DNA of 64,000 bases. Source: Artemia franciscana. Its lineage: Eukaryota > Arthropoda > Branchiopoda > Anostraca > Artemiidae. Within the stretch, counting starts at the first letter, position 1, and each line of letters opens with the position of its first letter. The stretch is taken from NCBI RefSeq assembly GCF_032884065.1, contig NC_088880.1, forward strand, positions 29,105,298 to 29,169,297, given 5' to 3'. The translations under genes and the position numbers were made by a program. This document shows positions 1 to 11,600 of the stretch, one piece after another. The notes below the pieces were generated by a model that was not told where the DNA came from, did no database searches, and saw only the letters and a list, made by a program, of their open reading frames with translations.

Positions 1-99
1 CCTTCGACTGAAGATCGACTCAATACAGCTCTGAATCTTTGGAAAAAGACGGATAACTATTTAGTTTTATGCGAACAAGGAACCAAATCTGGGCATAGG
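1..99 (+). CDS. METTL17: METTL17 exon a (5' end outside window)
   Basis: Open from base 1 in frame 1. It encodes PSTEDRLNTALNLWKKTDNY followed by LVLCEQGTKSGHR, which matches the family segment LW..T...LVLVENGTKAGH just before the cysteine region. The donor GTATGT starts at base 100 and leaves phase 0. The acceptor lies before the window. Confidence 0.9.
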
Positions 100-3000
100 G
101 TATGTATTACCAATTAATTTACTGGTAAATTAATGTTTCTCTTGAAATTATTGATGTGTGTTCTGTGGCTTAGCCACGACTAAACAAAGGTGGGTGGGGA
201 GTGCACCACCTGAAAGGATGCTTAAGGACTTCTCAAGAAAAATTTCGGTAATAATTCTACCTGAGATTTCAGTTTTAACAATCTAATCACCCTTCAAGTA
301 AAATGTCCATGTATTTTTTTATTTTCAAAGATATATTTTCAGCGATATCTCAGGGGAGTCTAAGAGTATTAAGCTGAAACTTTCAGGGCATGTTCCGGTG
401 GATGTTGGACTGAATAAAAAAAAACCACATGTATTAGGTTGGCAAAAAACTTATCTGCAATATCTCTGGAATTGCTGAGGGTATTAAGGCGAAACATTAG
501 GTGGATGTTGCACTATATCAAAACAGACTATGTACATGCAGGTTGTTAAAAGGGGCATATCAGCAATATCTAAAAAACGGCTAAGCGTATTAATTTGAAA
601 CTCTCGTGGCTACTATTACTACTGCTGCTTATGACAACGACTGCCGCTTATGACTATGACTGCCGCTACTTGCGATTGCAATTCCTACCACTGTGACTGC
701 TGCTGCTACTGCTACTAACGCTGCTACTACTAATATTATTGAACTAAATCAAAAGTTTTTCATTGCATTCAGGTTGTCCAAATGGCATAAATGCAATATC
801 TAAATCTAAATTAAAAGAGACTATGTGTACCCAGATCGTTAAAACGTGTCTGTGCAATATGCCAAGTAAAGCTAAGGGTATTACGTTAGGATTTCTGGGG
901 GATGTTGAACTAAATAAGGAGACTCTATATGCATCCAAGTTCCTCAAAAGGGCACATCTGAAATATCTCAGGAATGGCTTATGATATGAAGTTGAGATTT
1001 TCATGGTCGATTAAAATTAGTTCTTTAAAATTAGTTGAAATTAGTTATTTTTGTTTTGCCTATAGAACCCTAAAGATTATACATCTATATGTATCCAAGT
1101 TCCCCAAAAGGGTGCATCTGCAATATCTCAGGAACGGCTTATGAACGGCCTTTTCAGGGTATTTTCACGGGGGTGGTCGATTAAAGTTAGTTTTTTATTG
1201 TTATTTTTGTTTTGCCTATAGAACCCCAAAGATTATACAGATTTCTTGCCCATTTATTTGAATAATATTCCCTGTACATAGCCATCCAAAGTACTGTAGT
1301 AGAATCATCAGTAAAAATGTTGCATAATTTTGTCCAAAATATAAATAGTAAGCCAAAATCAGGATTCTTAAGAAAAAAAAACGAAACAAAATTTATTAAC
1401 CATTAAAAAACTATCAAACAGTTTGTGGTAACTAACTGTAAGTAAGGAGCGATGCGGCTCAATAGCAACCGAAATTCTAAGAAACACATTCTTGATAACA
1501 GTGGATACATCAAAAGAATCGAATTTTGATTGAGAATATCAGAGAATCCTATTGTAGGGGCTTCAGGGGCCTATATACAAAATGCGGGTATTTTGTATTT
1601 TTTGCCAGAAGCAATCATGGATGCGTGTTTATATGTTGTTGATTTTTTTTTGTCCTATGGGTGATCGCGTCGAACCAATGATCCTTGAGGATCAAAAGTT
1701 TTAGTACCCTTTTAAGTGACCAAAAATATTGGAAGGCAGCTATCCACCCTACCCACACCCCTTTTTCCCAAAAGTTATCCGATAAAAATTGTGAGCCATT
1801 TTATTCAGCATAGTCGAAATACCTAATATCTATTTCTTTGAGGAGACTTGACCCCCACAGCCCCCGGAGGAAGGGCTGCAATCTATGACCTTGGCCCATT
1901 TTTGACATATAGTATTGGGAAGCACAGAGATATTTTTTTGGGGGTGCGGGGTTAGCGTGGGAGAATATTTTCATGGAGATATTTTTCGTGAGGGAAGGGA
2001 ATTTTCCATGGAGGGGGAGCTGGCTTTCTCACCATTACTTAAAAACGATCAGAAATTACATTTTTAAAAAGCATATTTTTACAACTTAAAGTAAGGGGCA
2101 ACATTGAAACTTAAATCGGAAAGAAATCAACATCTATGTGAGGGGGACTATCCCCTCCTCAACACCTCGCTTTTTACACTAATGTTTTTTGTAGAACTTT
2201 TAAAAAAGCTTGTTATTCTAATCAAGCGGCCCTTGTGTTTCAAGAGTCATTATTAAATAATTGGAACAGAAAGTCAAACTTTAGCGTAAAGAGCGAGGTA
2301 TTGAGGAGGGGGTAATCCCCTCATATAGGTAATAATTTCTGTTCGTTTTAAGTTTTAATGTTGCTCCTTACTTTCAGTGAAAAAACTTCTTTTTTTATTT
2401 AATGTGAATTAAAAACTATTTAATTTTTATTAAATTATTTTTTTTCACAAAAGTAGTTTTTCAAAGAAAAACTAGCATTAAACCAAGCACAAGTGGAAAT
2501 AGAGTCAAATAAATTGCTATTAATAAATAAATGAAATCCAAAATAAACAGAAATTACAGTAAACAACCAAGTCAAACTTAAAACGAACAGAAATTACCAC
2601 AAACAGGAGTAGGGCTAAGGCCCCTATGCCTTCAAAAAATCAGAAAGTTAGTTCCACTTTGCTGAAAACAAAATATATTTTAAACGTTTTGTCTTTTGTA
2701 ATGTTAATAGATCCACAATTGACCTCAAAAAAGAATACAAAAATATATTAAATTGTGAATCTCCATATCATTAGCTCTTTTCAGTAATCTTATCTATTGT
2801 GTGTTTTTGTTGAGTTTTTTTCTTTTTTTTTGATGTTACGTAAAAAAGTGTCCTTGTGTTCAGTGTCCTTCATACTTCAAATGGTTAATAGCGTTTCGGG
2901 CTATTCTAGTTTTTTGGTTATTTCTTTAAAGAAAATAAGTTACTTACGGTTTGATGCCGTAACGGGCGTAGAATTCTGTTTCTTGGGAAGAGCTTAATTC

Positions 3001-5530
3001 CTGATCCAACAAATTTAGTGAAATTGATAGAAGCAATTTCAAAGAAAGTAGCCAAACGATACTTAGGAGGGTGGAAATCCTGCTTAATGAGAATAATATG
3101 ACTGAAAAAAAAGAATGACTGTGAATTGTCAGTTTAATTGACGTATACTGATATTTATTCCTCAGTTTTTTTATGGAAGTAAAAAAAGTGAAGCCATTTA
3201 AAACGTGTTTTGCTTTCAGTAAAGCGTAAATTATGTTCTGCTCTTGAGAAGGTGCGGGAGTTGTTAGCCGTACTAATGTTAATTTTTGCTCGTTTTGAGT
3301 TTTGGGCTATTTATTGTAATTTCAGTTCGGTTTGAGTTGTATTTGCTTATTGATAGTGATTTGTGGTATTTTTATACTTTAACTATTATTTAACTTTATT
3401 TCCGCTCATTTTTGGCTTAATGGAGCTCTACTTTGCTTTGAAAAACTCCTTTTGTGAAAAAAGTTTTTTAAAATAATTTCTGTTCTTTTTATATTGACGT
3501 AGTCTTTTTCATGGAAAAAATAATATTTTATATCTTTTCAGTTTATTTTTTTCCATAAAAGTCCATAGTTTGAGTAGGTATTTGTGTGTTGGAGAACCCT
3601 TTTCAACAATTATATTCATGACACAAACAGTATTTTTTAATTTAATTTTATAACTCCTGAAGTTGACCTGAAAAATAAAACCATATCATTCCCAAAAGAT
3701 TCTATCTATGCTTTTTGACAACCTGGATACACTTTCACTCTTTTTATTTATTCAAATTGAAAGAGCAGAAGTAGTAATAGTATTAGCCCCAAAGGTTTTA
3801 ACTTAATCCGCCCAGTCGTTCTTGATACATTGGTGAGGTGTCTTCTTGGCAACCATAAACACAATATCTTTGATTTAGTTTAAAGCAACATTTAGTTTTA
3901 AAGCATAGTAGACCAATTGCATAATTGTGGGGGGCTGTATATCCCTAAAAACATAGTTGCTGGACCGTTCTACTATGCTGAACAAAATCCCTGTAAAAAT
4001 TTTTAAATCATGACACAAAAACTATAATTTTTAATTTAATTTTTTTACCTTCTGAAGTTGACCAGAAAAATAAAACTTAATATCATTCCCAAAAGATCAA
4101 ATCTCTTGTTACTCTTAAAAAGGGCACCAGACTCTCGCGCTGCAATTAGAGTACAAGGGGGAGGACTCCCCCCTTCATATATCTAGTAAAAACATTTTGA
4201 ACAAGTGAAAACAAGGTGGAAATATTTGAAACGTATTTTGTTTTCAGTAAAGTGCAAATTATGTTCTGGTCTTGAGAAGGTGTGATATATTGCTGAGTTG
4301 TCTTCTTGGCAACCATTAACACAATACCTTTTGATTTAGTTTAAAGCAACATTTAGTTTTAAAGCATAATGGGCCAATTGAATGATTGTGGGGGGTTGGC
4401 ATACCCAATATTCCCAAAGTCATGGTTTCTGGACCGTTCTAATATGCTGAACAAAATGGCTCTCACAAAATTTCTACTGGGTGCATAAAATGGGATGGTG
4501 TAAGTATCCGTTTCTTTCTGTGCAATTTACAGCTGTATGATGACTTAATAATCATTTCATATTTTAAAACCCTTGCTCATGGGTTCTGGGGGACTGTGTC
4601 CATTCTAAAGACATTGTGATATGATTTTTGGGCTATTGGTAAAAAAAATGGTTATCTCACAATTTCAGTCGAATGCGTTTTGGGAAAAGAGGATGTCAGG
4701 GAAAGGGACTAGCTGCTCGCCGTCATGTTTAACTCTTAAAAGGGAATTAGAACTATACATTTCAAATTAAATGAACATCTTCTAAAGTTCACACGACCTC
4801 CCCTTCGATAAAAATCTTATAAACCCCTGGGGCATAACTTACAACTCCTACCCCCAGACTCTGGGGGATTCTGTCCGCCCCAAAGGTCTTATTATATGGT
4901 CTTTGAATCTCAAAAAGCGTATTAGAAAATAGGATTACCAATCCAATGAGCTCTCTCCGAAGCTTATACAACCAGCCTTTCTGTAAAACCATGTTATGCC
5001 CACAAGACACAAAATAACAACCTTTACCCTGAAGGCTGTGGAGGTTGTTATCCTCAAATGCATAATTTCCATTATGCATTATGCATTATTACTTTTAACA
5101 AAGTGGCTACCTAAAAATTTTGACTGAATCTGTTTTGGGGAATGGTGAGCGTGGGAGGGGGGTTAATTGCCGTCTAATCACTTTCGACTATTATAAAGGG
5201 CACTAGCCGTTTCAACTTTCAATTGAATGAGGCCTTTTCGAAGTTTCTACGACAAGTCCTTCCAGATGAAGTGCCCTGGTCTAAGACCAAAAAATAAATA
5301 AATAATGTATTGTGCCCACATCGCTCTGCTGCCTGTGATTGTTAATAGAAGAAAAGAATATTTCTTCTATTAATAGAAGAATCAGAAGAAAGGAAGATAC
5401 ATTTATTTTCTTTTTTTTAGATTCTAATGGAGATTCGAAGTTTTCTGCTGGACGCAACCAAAGATTTACCGGACACTGAGAAGGGCTATGTCTTCTCACC
5501 AGTAAGCTCTCATTGCCATTTCCTTCCTTG

Positions 5531-5616
<86 letters not shown>

Positions 5617-8586
5617 TGCTTTCTCTATCTTTCTTGGAAGTAAATTTATCGTCGAAGTGATTTTGGGGAGAAACGAATGTTTTCAGGGATTTGGGAACTC
5701 TGTTTTTTCGGGGAATCTTAGAGTTTCTCCTAAAACTTAGGGATAATGGAAGCGCAGAAGTAGGGTAAAGGGTGTTGACTGGACTGATTTGGTACAAATT
5801 TCTTATAAAGGTTTTAGGAAAGTACCAAAGTTTCGCTGATGTTGCTACGTTGAACCTTCAAAATAAGTAAGGATAACTAATTAAGTTTAAAAACACTTTT
5901 AATAAATTACGCTTCTCCAGGCACTAACATTCTGTTGACTCCCAAAGACAACAAAACCATCTTAAGCTGTTTGGTTCCATATGTTTTTCCCTAGATTTGG
6001 CTGATTTTTGAACCATATTTCTTTTTTTTTTAATTTGGCGCCCTCCGCTACTACCAAAAACTGGTCAACTGAATGTGGAGGGTATTTTCGTTATAATTTG
6101 GAATGCCCTTTTATTTATTTTTTTTATATATTGTTGTGTAAGTTTCTACTTAACCAATTCAAATAATCAGTTTCCATTTTCACTGTTCTTGGTACTTGAA
6201 AAATCATAATAAAATCTAAACGTTTTTACGTAATATTTTTTATCAGTTCTATCCAAATTGTATTTAGGCTGCCCGCTCATCGAGAATTTTAAGAGAAAAT
6301 GAGCGGGTTTTTTTCCTTTTGTTACAATATTTTTTGTTTTTATTTTTTTTAGCTGTGTGGTCTTTTTTTGCCCGTTGCTCGTTTCAGAAGGGGAGCTGAA
6401 AAATTTGGGTTTCTATTAGTGTACTTTTTTCACTTTCTTAGTTAAAAATTTTCCTCGTGATTGATATATTTTTCGTTGCATTTTATATATATATTTGCGT
6501 GTACTGGATTTCTTCATAAAATTCTAGCTAAATTTTTACTTTTTTTCCGAAAAAAAAATCTAGATTGAAACGCAAATAACCCCATATTATGATAAAAAAT
6601 AAATTTATATATTTTAGTTCTTTTTTCATGATTATAGACGCCAAAAAAAGTTGCATCATACTATCGAAAATCAGTATTCCAGGAAATCCAGATTTGGTGT
6701 TTAAAACCCAAATGATTGAAAGCAGGAGAGCAATTATTAAAATGCAGCTAAGAAGAAAAAGAAAGGTGTTTAGAAGGGGGTTGGGTAACAATTAATCATT
6801 CATCTCCTAGTATTTAGACTAGTTGTGAATGTTGGTTCTGTGGAGTAATACCTCCCTTTTTTGTTGCAGAAAAGGGCTTCCGAAATCTATTTCAAAGCTA
6901 CTTTTAACTAAACTTATCCGTGTCATACTTAGTAAATTTATATACAGTTACACGTAACTGTGCATCACCTATTTTATTGCCATTTTTAGACGGTATGAGA
7001 GGAGGGCAAAAATACGCTTCAAAGAGGGAATTTTAATATTCCAATGTCCCAATCCTCTTTAAAACTTCAAATTAATAGAATAAGTTTTAGAAAAGGGGGA
7101 GGGGTAGAAACTGATATTTAATCCTTTTTGACTCCTGAAATCATTTTTGGTCTTGACTTAAATTATTAGCCCTTGGGGGGGGGGGTAATAATACCACTCC
7201 CATAGCGATGAATTTCCTATGTAGCATAAAATATTATATTCACAGTTATACCAACAAAGAGGTTCCAAAAAAAAGATTTCCATATTTCAAAAAAAAAGAA
7301 TAAAAAACAATCCTAAAATCGACCTAGTCCTAGAAGCAAAGGAAAAAAAAATCATAGATGTGCTAGAATCCTAATTTTATTATCCTAACTAAGTCCTGGT
7401 ATCCTAATCCTAGAAGTAAAGCGCTAGTATAAAAAATCATTTCCAATTTAAGTAAGTAATAAACTAGCAAAGTATGTTTTTAACTGTAGTTAATGGTCCT
7501 AATCTTGCGGCTAATGATAAGTATTTTTTTTTTAAGTAAATTTTTAAATGTAGTTGATGGTCCTACCGTTGTGGCTAATGGTAAGTAAATTTTCTTCTTT
7601 TTTTTTAAAGTAAACTTTTAACTGTAGTTAATGGTCCTATAGTTTTGGCTAATGGTACTTCACTAAAAATAAACAAATAATTCAACTTAACAGTTTATCA
7701 GAACATTATACTCAACGCGCGCGTTTCCTGGTAAAAGAGGCATAGTTCGGCTCTTCAGCGCCCGGGGACAATAACAGTATCTACCCCCCCCCCCTCACCA
7801 TGTGATGACGTAATAAAATCATAGTATTGATAAAGAAAAACTTAGTTTGGCTGAGCCTGCAGTCTGGAACGGTCACACACACCCCTTTGCCCACCCACTA
7901 GCACGCCACCGCCTGGTCAATATTAGTAACAGTTTGAAATGAGCATTAAATACCTGGCTCCTTACCGTGGCCAATTGCTTAAAGGGATGGCGAAGGTACT
8001 AATTACAAATTCTCAAGATCATAAACTAAGTTTAATACATAATAAAATGAAGGAACATAAAATGATAAAGTGAATGACACAATGACTGAATTAATGATTG
8101 AAGTTAATTTTTACATAAATTGAGTTAGAAGCAATGGATAAAAACCAGGACGTGGAAAAAGACAAAAAAAATGTTTATTAAAATCATATAACTAACAACC
8201 CAATCAAGCAGTTCGTGGTAACGAACTGTAGTAAGGAGCGACCCGGCTCAATAGTAATACGAAACTCTAAAAAAAGGAATTTTGATGCCAAGTGATACAT
8301 GAAAAGAATTGGATTTTCATGCTGATTTTAAATATATAAGTTTCATCAAATTTAGTCTTTGTCATTAAAAGTTTGGGCCTGAGAAAATTTGCCTTATTTT
8401 GGAAAATAGGGGGAAACACACCCTAAATGTTATAGAATCTTAACGAAAATCACACCATTGTATTCAGCGTATCAGAGAACCCTATAGCGAAAATTTCAAG
8501 CTCCTATCTACAAAAATGTGGAATTTCATATTTTTTACCAGAAGACAGACCACGGGTGCGTGTTTATTTGTGTTGTTGTTGTTGTT

Positions 8587-8652
<66 letters not shown>

Positions 8653-11600
8653 CAGGGGTCACCGTATCGAAAAAGTGGTCCTAGAATGTTGCAAGAGGGC
8701 TCATTCTAACGGGATTGAAAAGTTCTAGTGCCCTTTTTAAGTGACCAAAAAAATTTGAGGGCACCTAGGCCCCCTCCCACGCTCATTTTTTCCAAAAGTC
8801 AACGGATCAAAATTTTGAGATAGCCATTTTGTTCCGCATAGTCAAAAACAATAATAACTGTGTCTTTGGGGATGACTTATTCCCCCACAGTCCGCGGGGG
8901 AGGGGCTGCAAGTTACAAACTTTGCTGCAAGTTGCAAGTTACAAACATACAGTAATGGTTATTGGGAAGTGTACAGACATTTTCAGGGTTTTTTTTTGGT
9001 TTGGGGGAGCATGAAGGGAGGGGACTATGAGGGAGGATCTTTCCTTGGAGGAATTTGTCATGGGGGAAGAGAAGATTTTCTAGCATTGCTATAAAAAAAG
9101 AAAGAAAAACTTAACATGAAAAAGTTTTTCAATTGAAAGTCAGGAGTAGCATTAAAACTTAAAATGAACAGAGATTATTACGCATATGAGGGGTTCTTCT
9201 CCTCCTAATACCTCGCTATCTATGCTAAAGTATTTTAGTAATTTCAACTATTTATTCTACGGCCTTTCTGATTCAGGAGTCATTCTTAAAGAATTGGGAC
9301 AAAACTTAAGATTTAGTGTAAAGAGCGAGGTATTGACAAGGGGACAAACCCCCTCATATACATAATAAAAATATAAGAATATAGAAGTTTGTTACGTAAG
9401 TTAGTTCTTAAGTTACGTATTTTTTTACTAATAAAAATGTTAGTTAAAAATTAAAAGTTCTAGTTGCCTTTTTAAGTAGCAGAAAAATTGGAGGGCAACC
9501 TGGTCTCCTTCCCCACCAGTTATTTCTCAAAATCGTCTGATCAAAACTAAGAGAAAACCATTTAGCCAAAAAAAAAACTAATATGCAAAGAGCCAAAATC
9601 AAACATGCATTAATTCAAAAACGTTCAGAAATTAAACAAAAAACTAATTTTTATAACAGAAAGTAAGGAATGACATTAAAACTTACTCCGCGAAACGAAC
9701 AGACGAACAGAAACGAACAGAAATTACTCCGCGTATGAAAGGGGCTGTTCCCTGGGGCTGTTCCCTACTCAACGTCCCGCTCTTTCAAACAGTTCGTGGT
9801 AATGAACTGTAGTAAGGAGTGACCCGGCTCCATAGTAAAAGAAACTCTAAAGAACGGAATTTTGATGCTAAAAGATACATCAAAAGAATTGTATTTTTAT
9901 GCTGATTTTAAATATATAAGTTTCATCAAAGTTAGTCTTACTTATCAAAAGTTAAGAGCCTGAGAAAATTCGCCTTATTTTGGAAAATAGGGGGGAAACA
10001 CCCCCTATTTGTCATAGAATCTTAACTAAAATCACACCATCGCATTCATCGTATCAGAGAACCCTACTGTAGAATTATCAAGCTCCTATCTACAAAAATG
10101 TGGAATTTCGTATTTTTTGCCAGAAGACCGATCACGGGTGCGTGTTTTTTTATTTGTTTTTTTTTCCTTTCTTTTCCCCTGGGGTGATTGTATCGATCCA
10201 GTGGTCCTAGAATGTCGCAAGAGGGCTCATTCTAACGGAAATTAAAAGTTCTATTGCCCTTTTTAGGAGACCAAAAAATTGAAGGCACCTGGACTCCCTC
10301 CCACGCTCATTTTTTCCCAAAGTCAACGGGTCAAAATTATGAGATAGTCATTTTGCCAAAATTATGAGATAGCCGCTCTTTACGCTAAAGTTCTTCACTG
10401 TTTTAAAAAGTAGATCTGAGAAAAGAGTAAAACCTTAGCGTAAAGAGCGGCGCGTTGAGGACGATACAGTCCCTTTCATATACGGAGTAATTTCTGTTCG
10501 TTTTAAGTTTTAATGTCGCTCCTTGCTTTCAGTTAAAAAAAAAAACTTTTTTTTATTTAATAAAGAAGAAAGCATGTACGATGTATCAATAAAAATCTTA
10601 CATCTCATGGAGATGCAAAACTTTAATGCAGAGGATCTAAAAATTTTCAGGCCAGCTACCCCCCCCCCCACTTTGGTCAGCCTCAGAGGTGAGCCCCCTC
10701 ATTAAAGTAATTTTAATTGCCATTTTTGAATGCTTTTTTAAGCAATGCCAGGCACATATCTTTTACAATTACCTATTGTAAAATAAAATATTTCAAAATC
10801 TTGTTAATGAGTTGCCTTGTTCATAGCTTTCAAAAAGTCACTACATTGAAAATCAATGAGCTGTTCTTTTTCTGCCAAATTCAACGATTTCCTTCAGCAA
10901 TTAAGATTGCCTGTCTGGGAGATTGCCCACTTTGATCAAAATTTTCGCTTTGATTTGTCTTTTTTGCTTATATTTGAGTCAGGAGGGGGGCGCTGTAGTT
11001 AGTTCTTCCCTGAGCACCACCAACCCTAGGAACGGCTCTGTGTATTAATATACTGGGTTGTATGCACTATACAGGACGCGACAATTATTACGGAAATTTC
11101 ACAAATCTTTTCTGTCCTACCAACACAATGTTGATTTCTAAAATTTGACCTCTGCTGAATATAGAATTCCTAAGGCGGTTATATATAGAAAATGTTGCCG
11201 TATGAACTCCGGAAAGGGCTCTTTAGATTGGAAATCAGATGTTCTAGTACCTTTTTAGTTCAAAGTGATCGAGGTCAGCCCCCCTTTCCCCTACGTCGTA
11301 TTTTCCACAATTGCATCCAATAGGTGTGTTGAAGCAGTCGTTGTCGCAGAATTTCATCCCAATTCCTTAGGCAATATTCAAAGAATCATTAAAATGGTTA
11401 TTCCACGTTTTATAAACGAAGCATGGCAGATTGACAAAGATTCTGTTTTTGGCCATTCGTCTGGAGCCAAAGGGAAAAGAGTAAGGAAAGTACTAAAAAG
11501 TTTTTTAGTACTTTTAAAAAAGCTTCTTATTGTTCTAATTAGACGACCCTTGTGTTTCAGGAGTCGTTCTTAAAGAATTGGGACAAAAATTCAAACTTTA

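Noticed and set aside
5427-5660. Open frame starting at ATG 5427 as a separate small gene
   Set aside because: The methionine is internal to METTL17 exon b, and the rest of the frame is intron and CT microsatellite.
5510-5797. Arg/Glu-repeat protein on the minus strand
   Set aside because: Pure translation of the CT microsatellite.
8516-8728. Phenylalanine-rich open frames
   Set aside because: Translation of the T65 run.
11265-11573. 102-codon plus-strand protein in METTL17 intron b
   Set aside because: It lies wholly in Q-repeat blocks that are non-coding elsewhere in the window.
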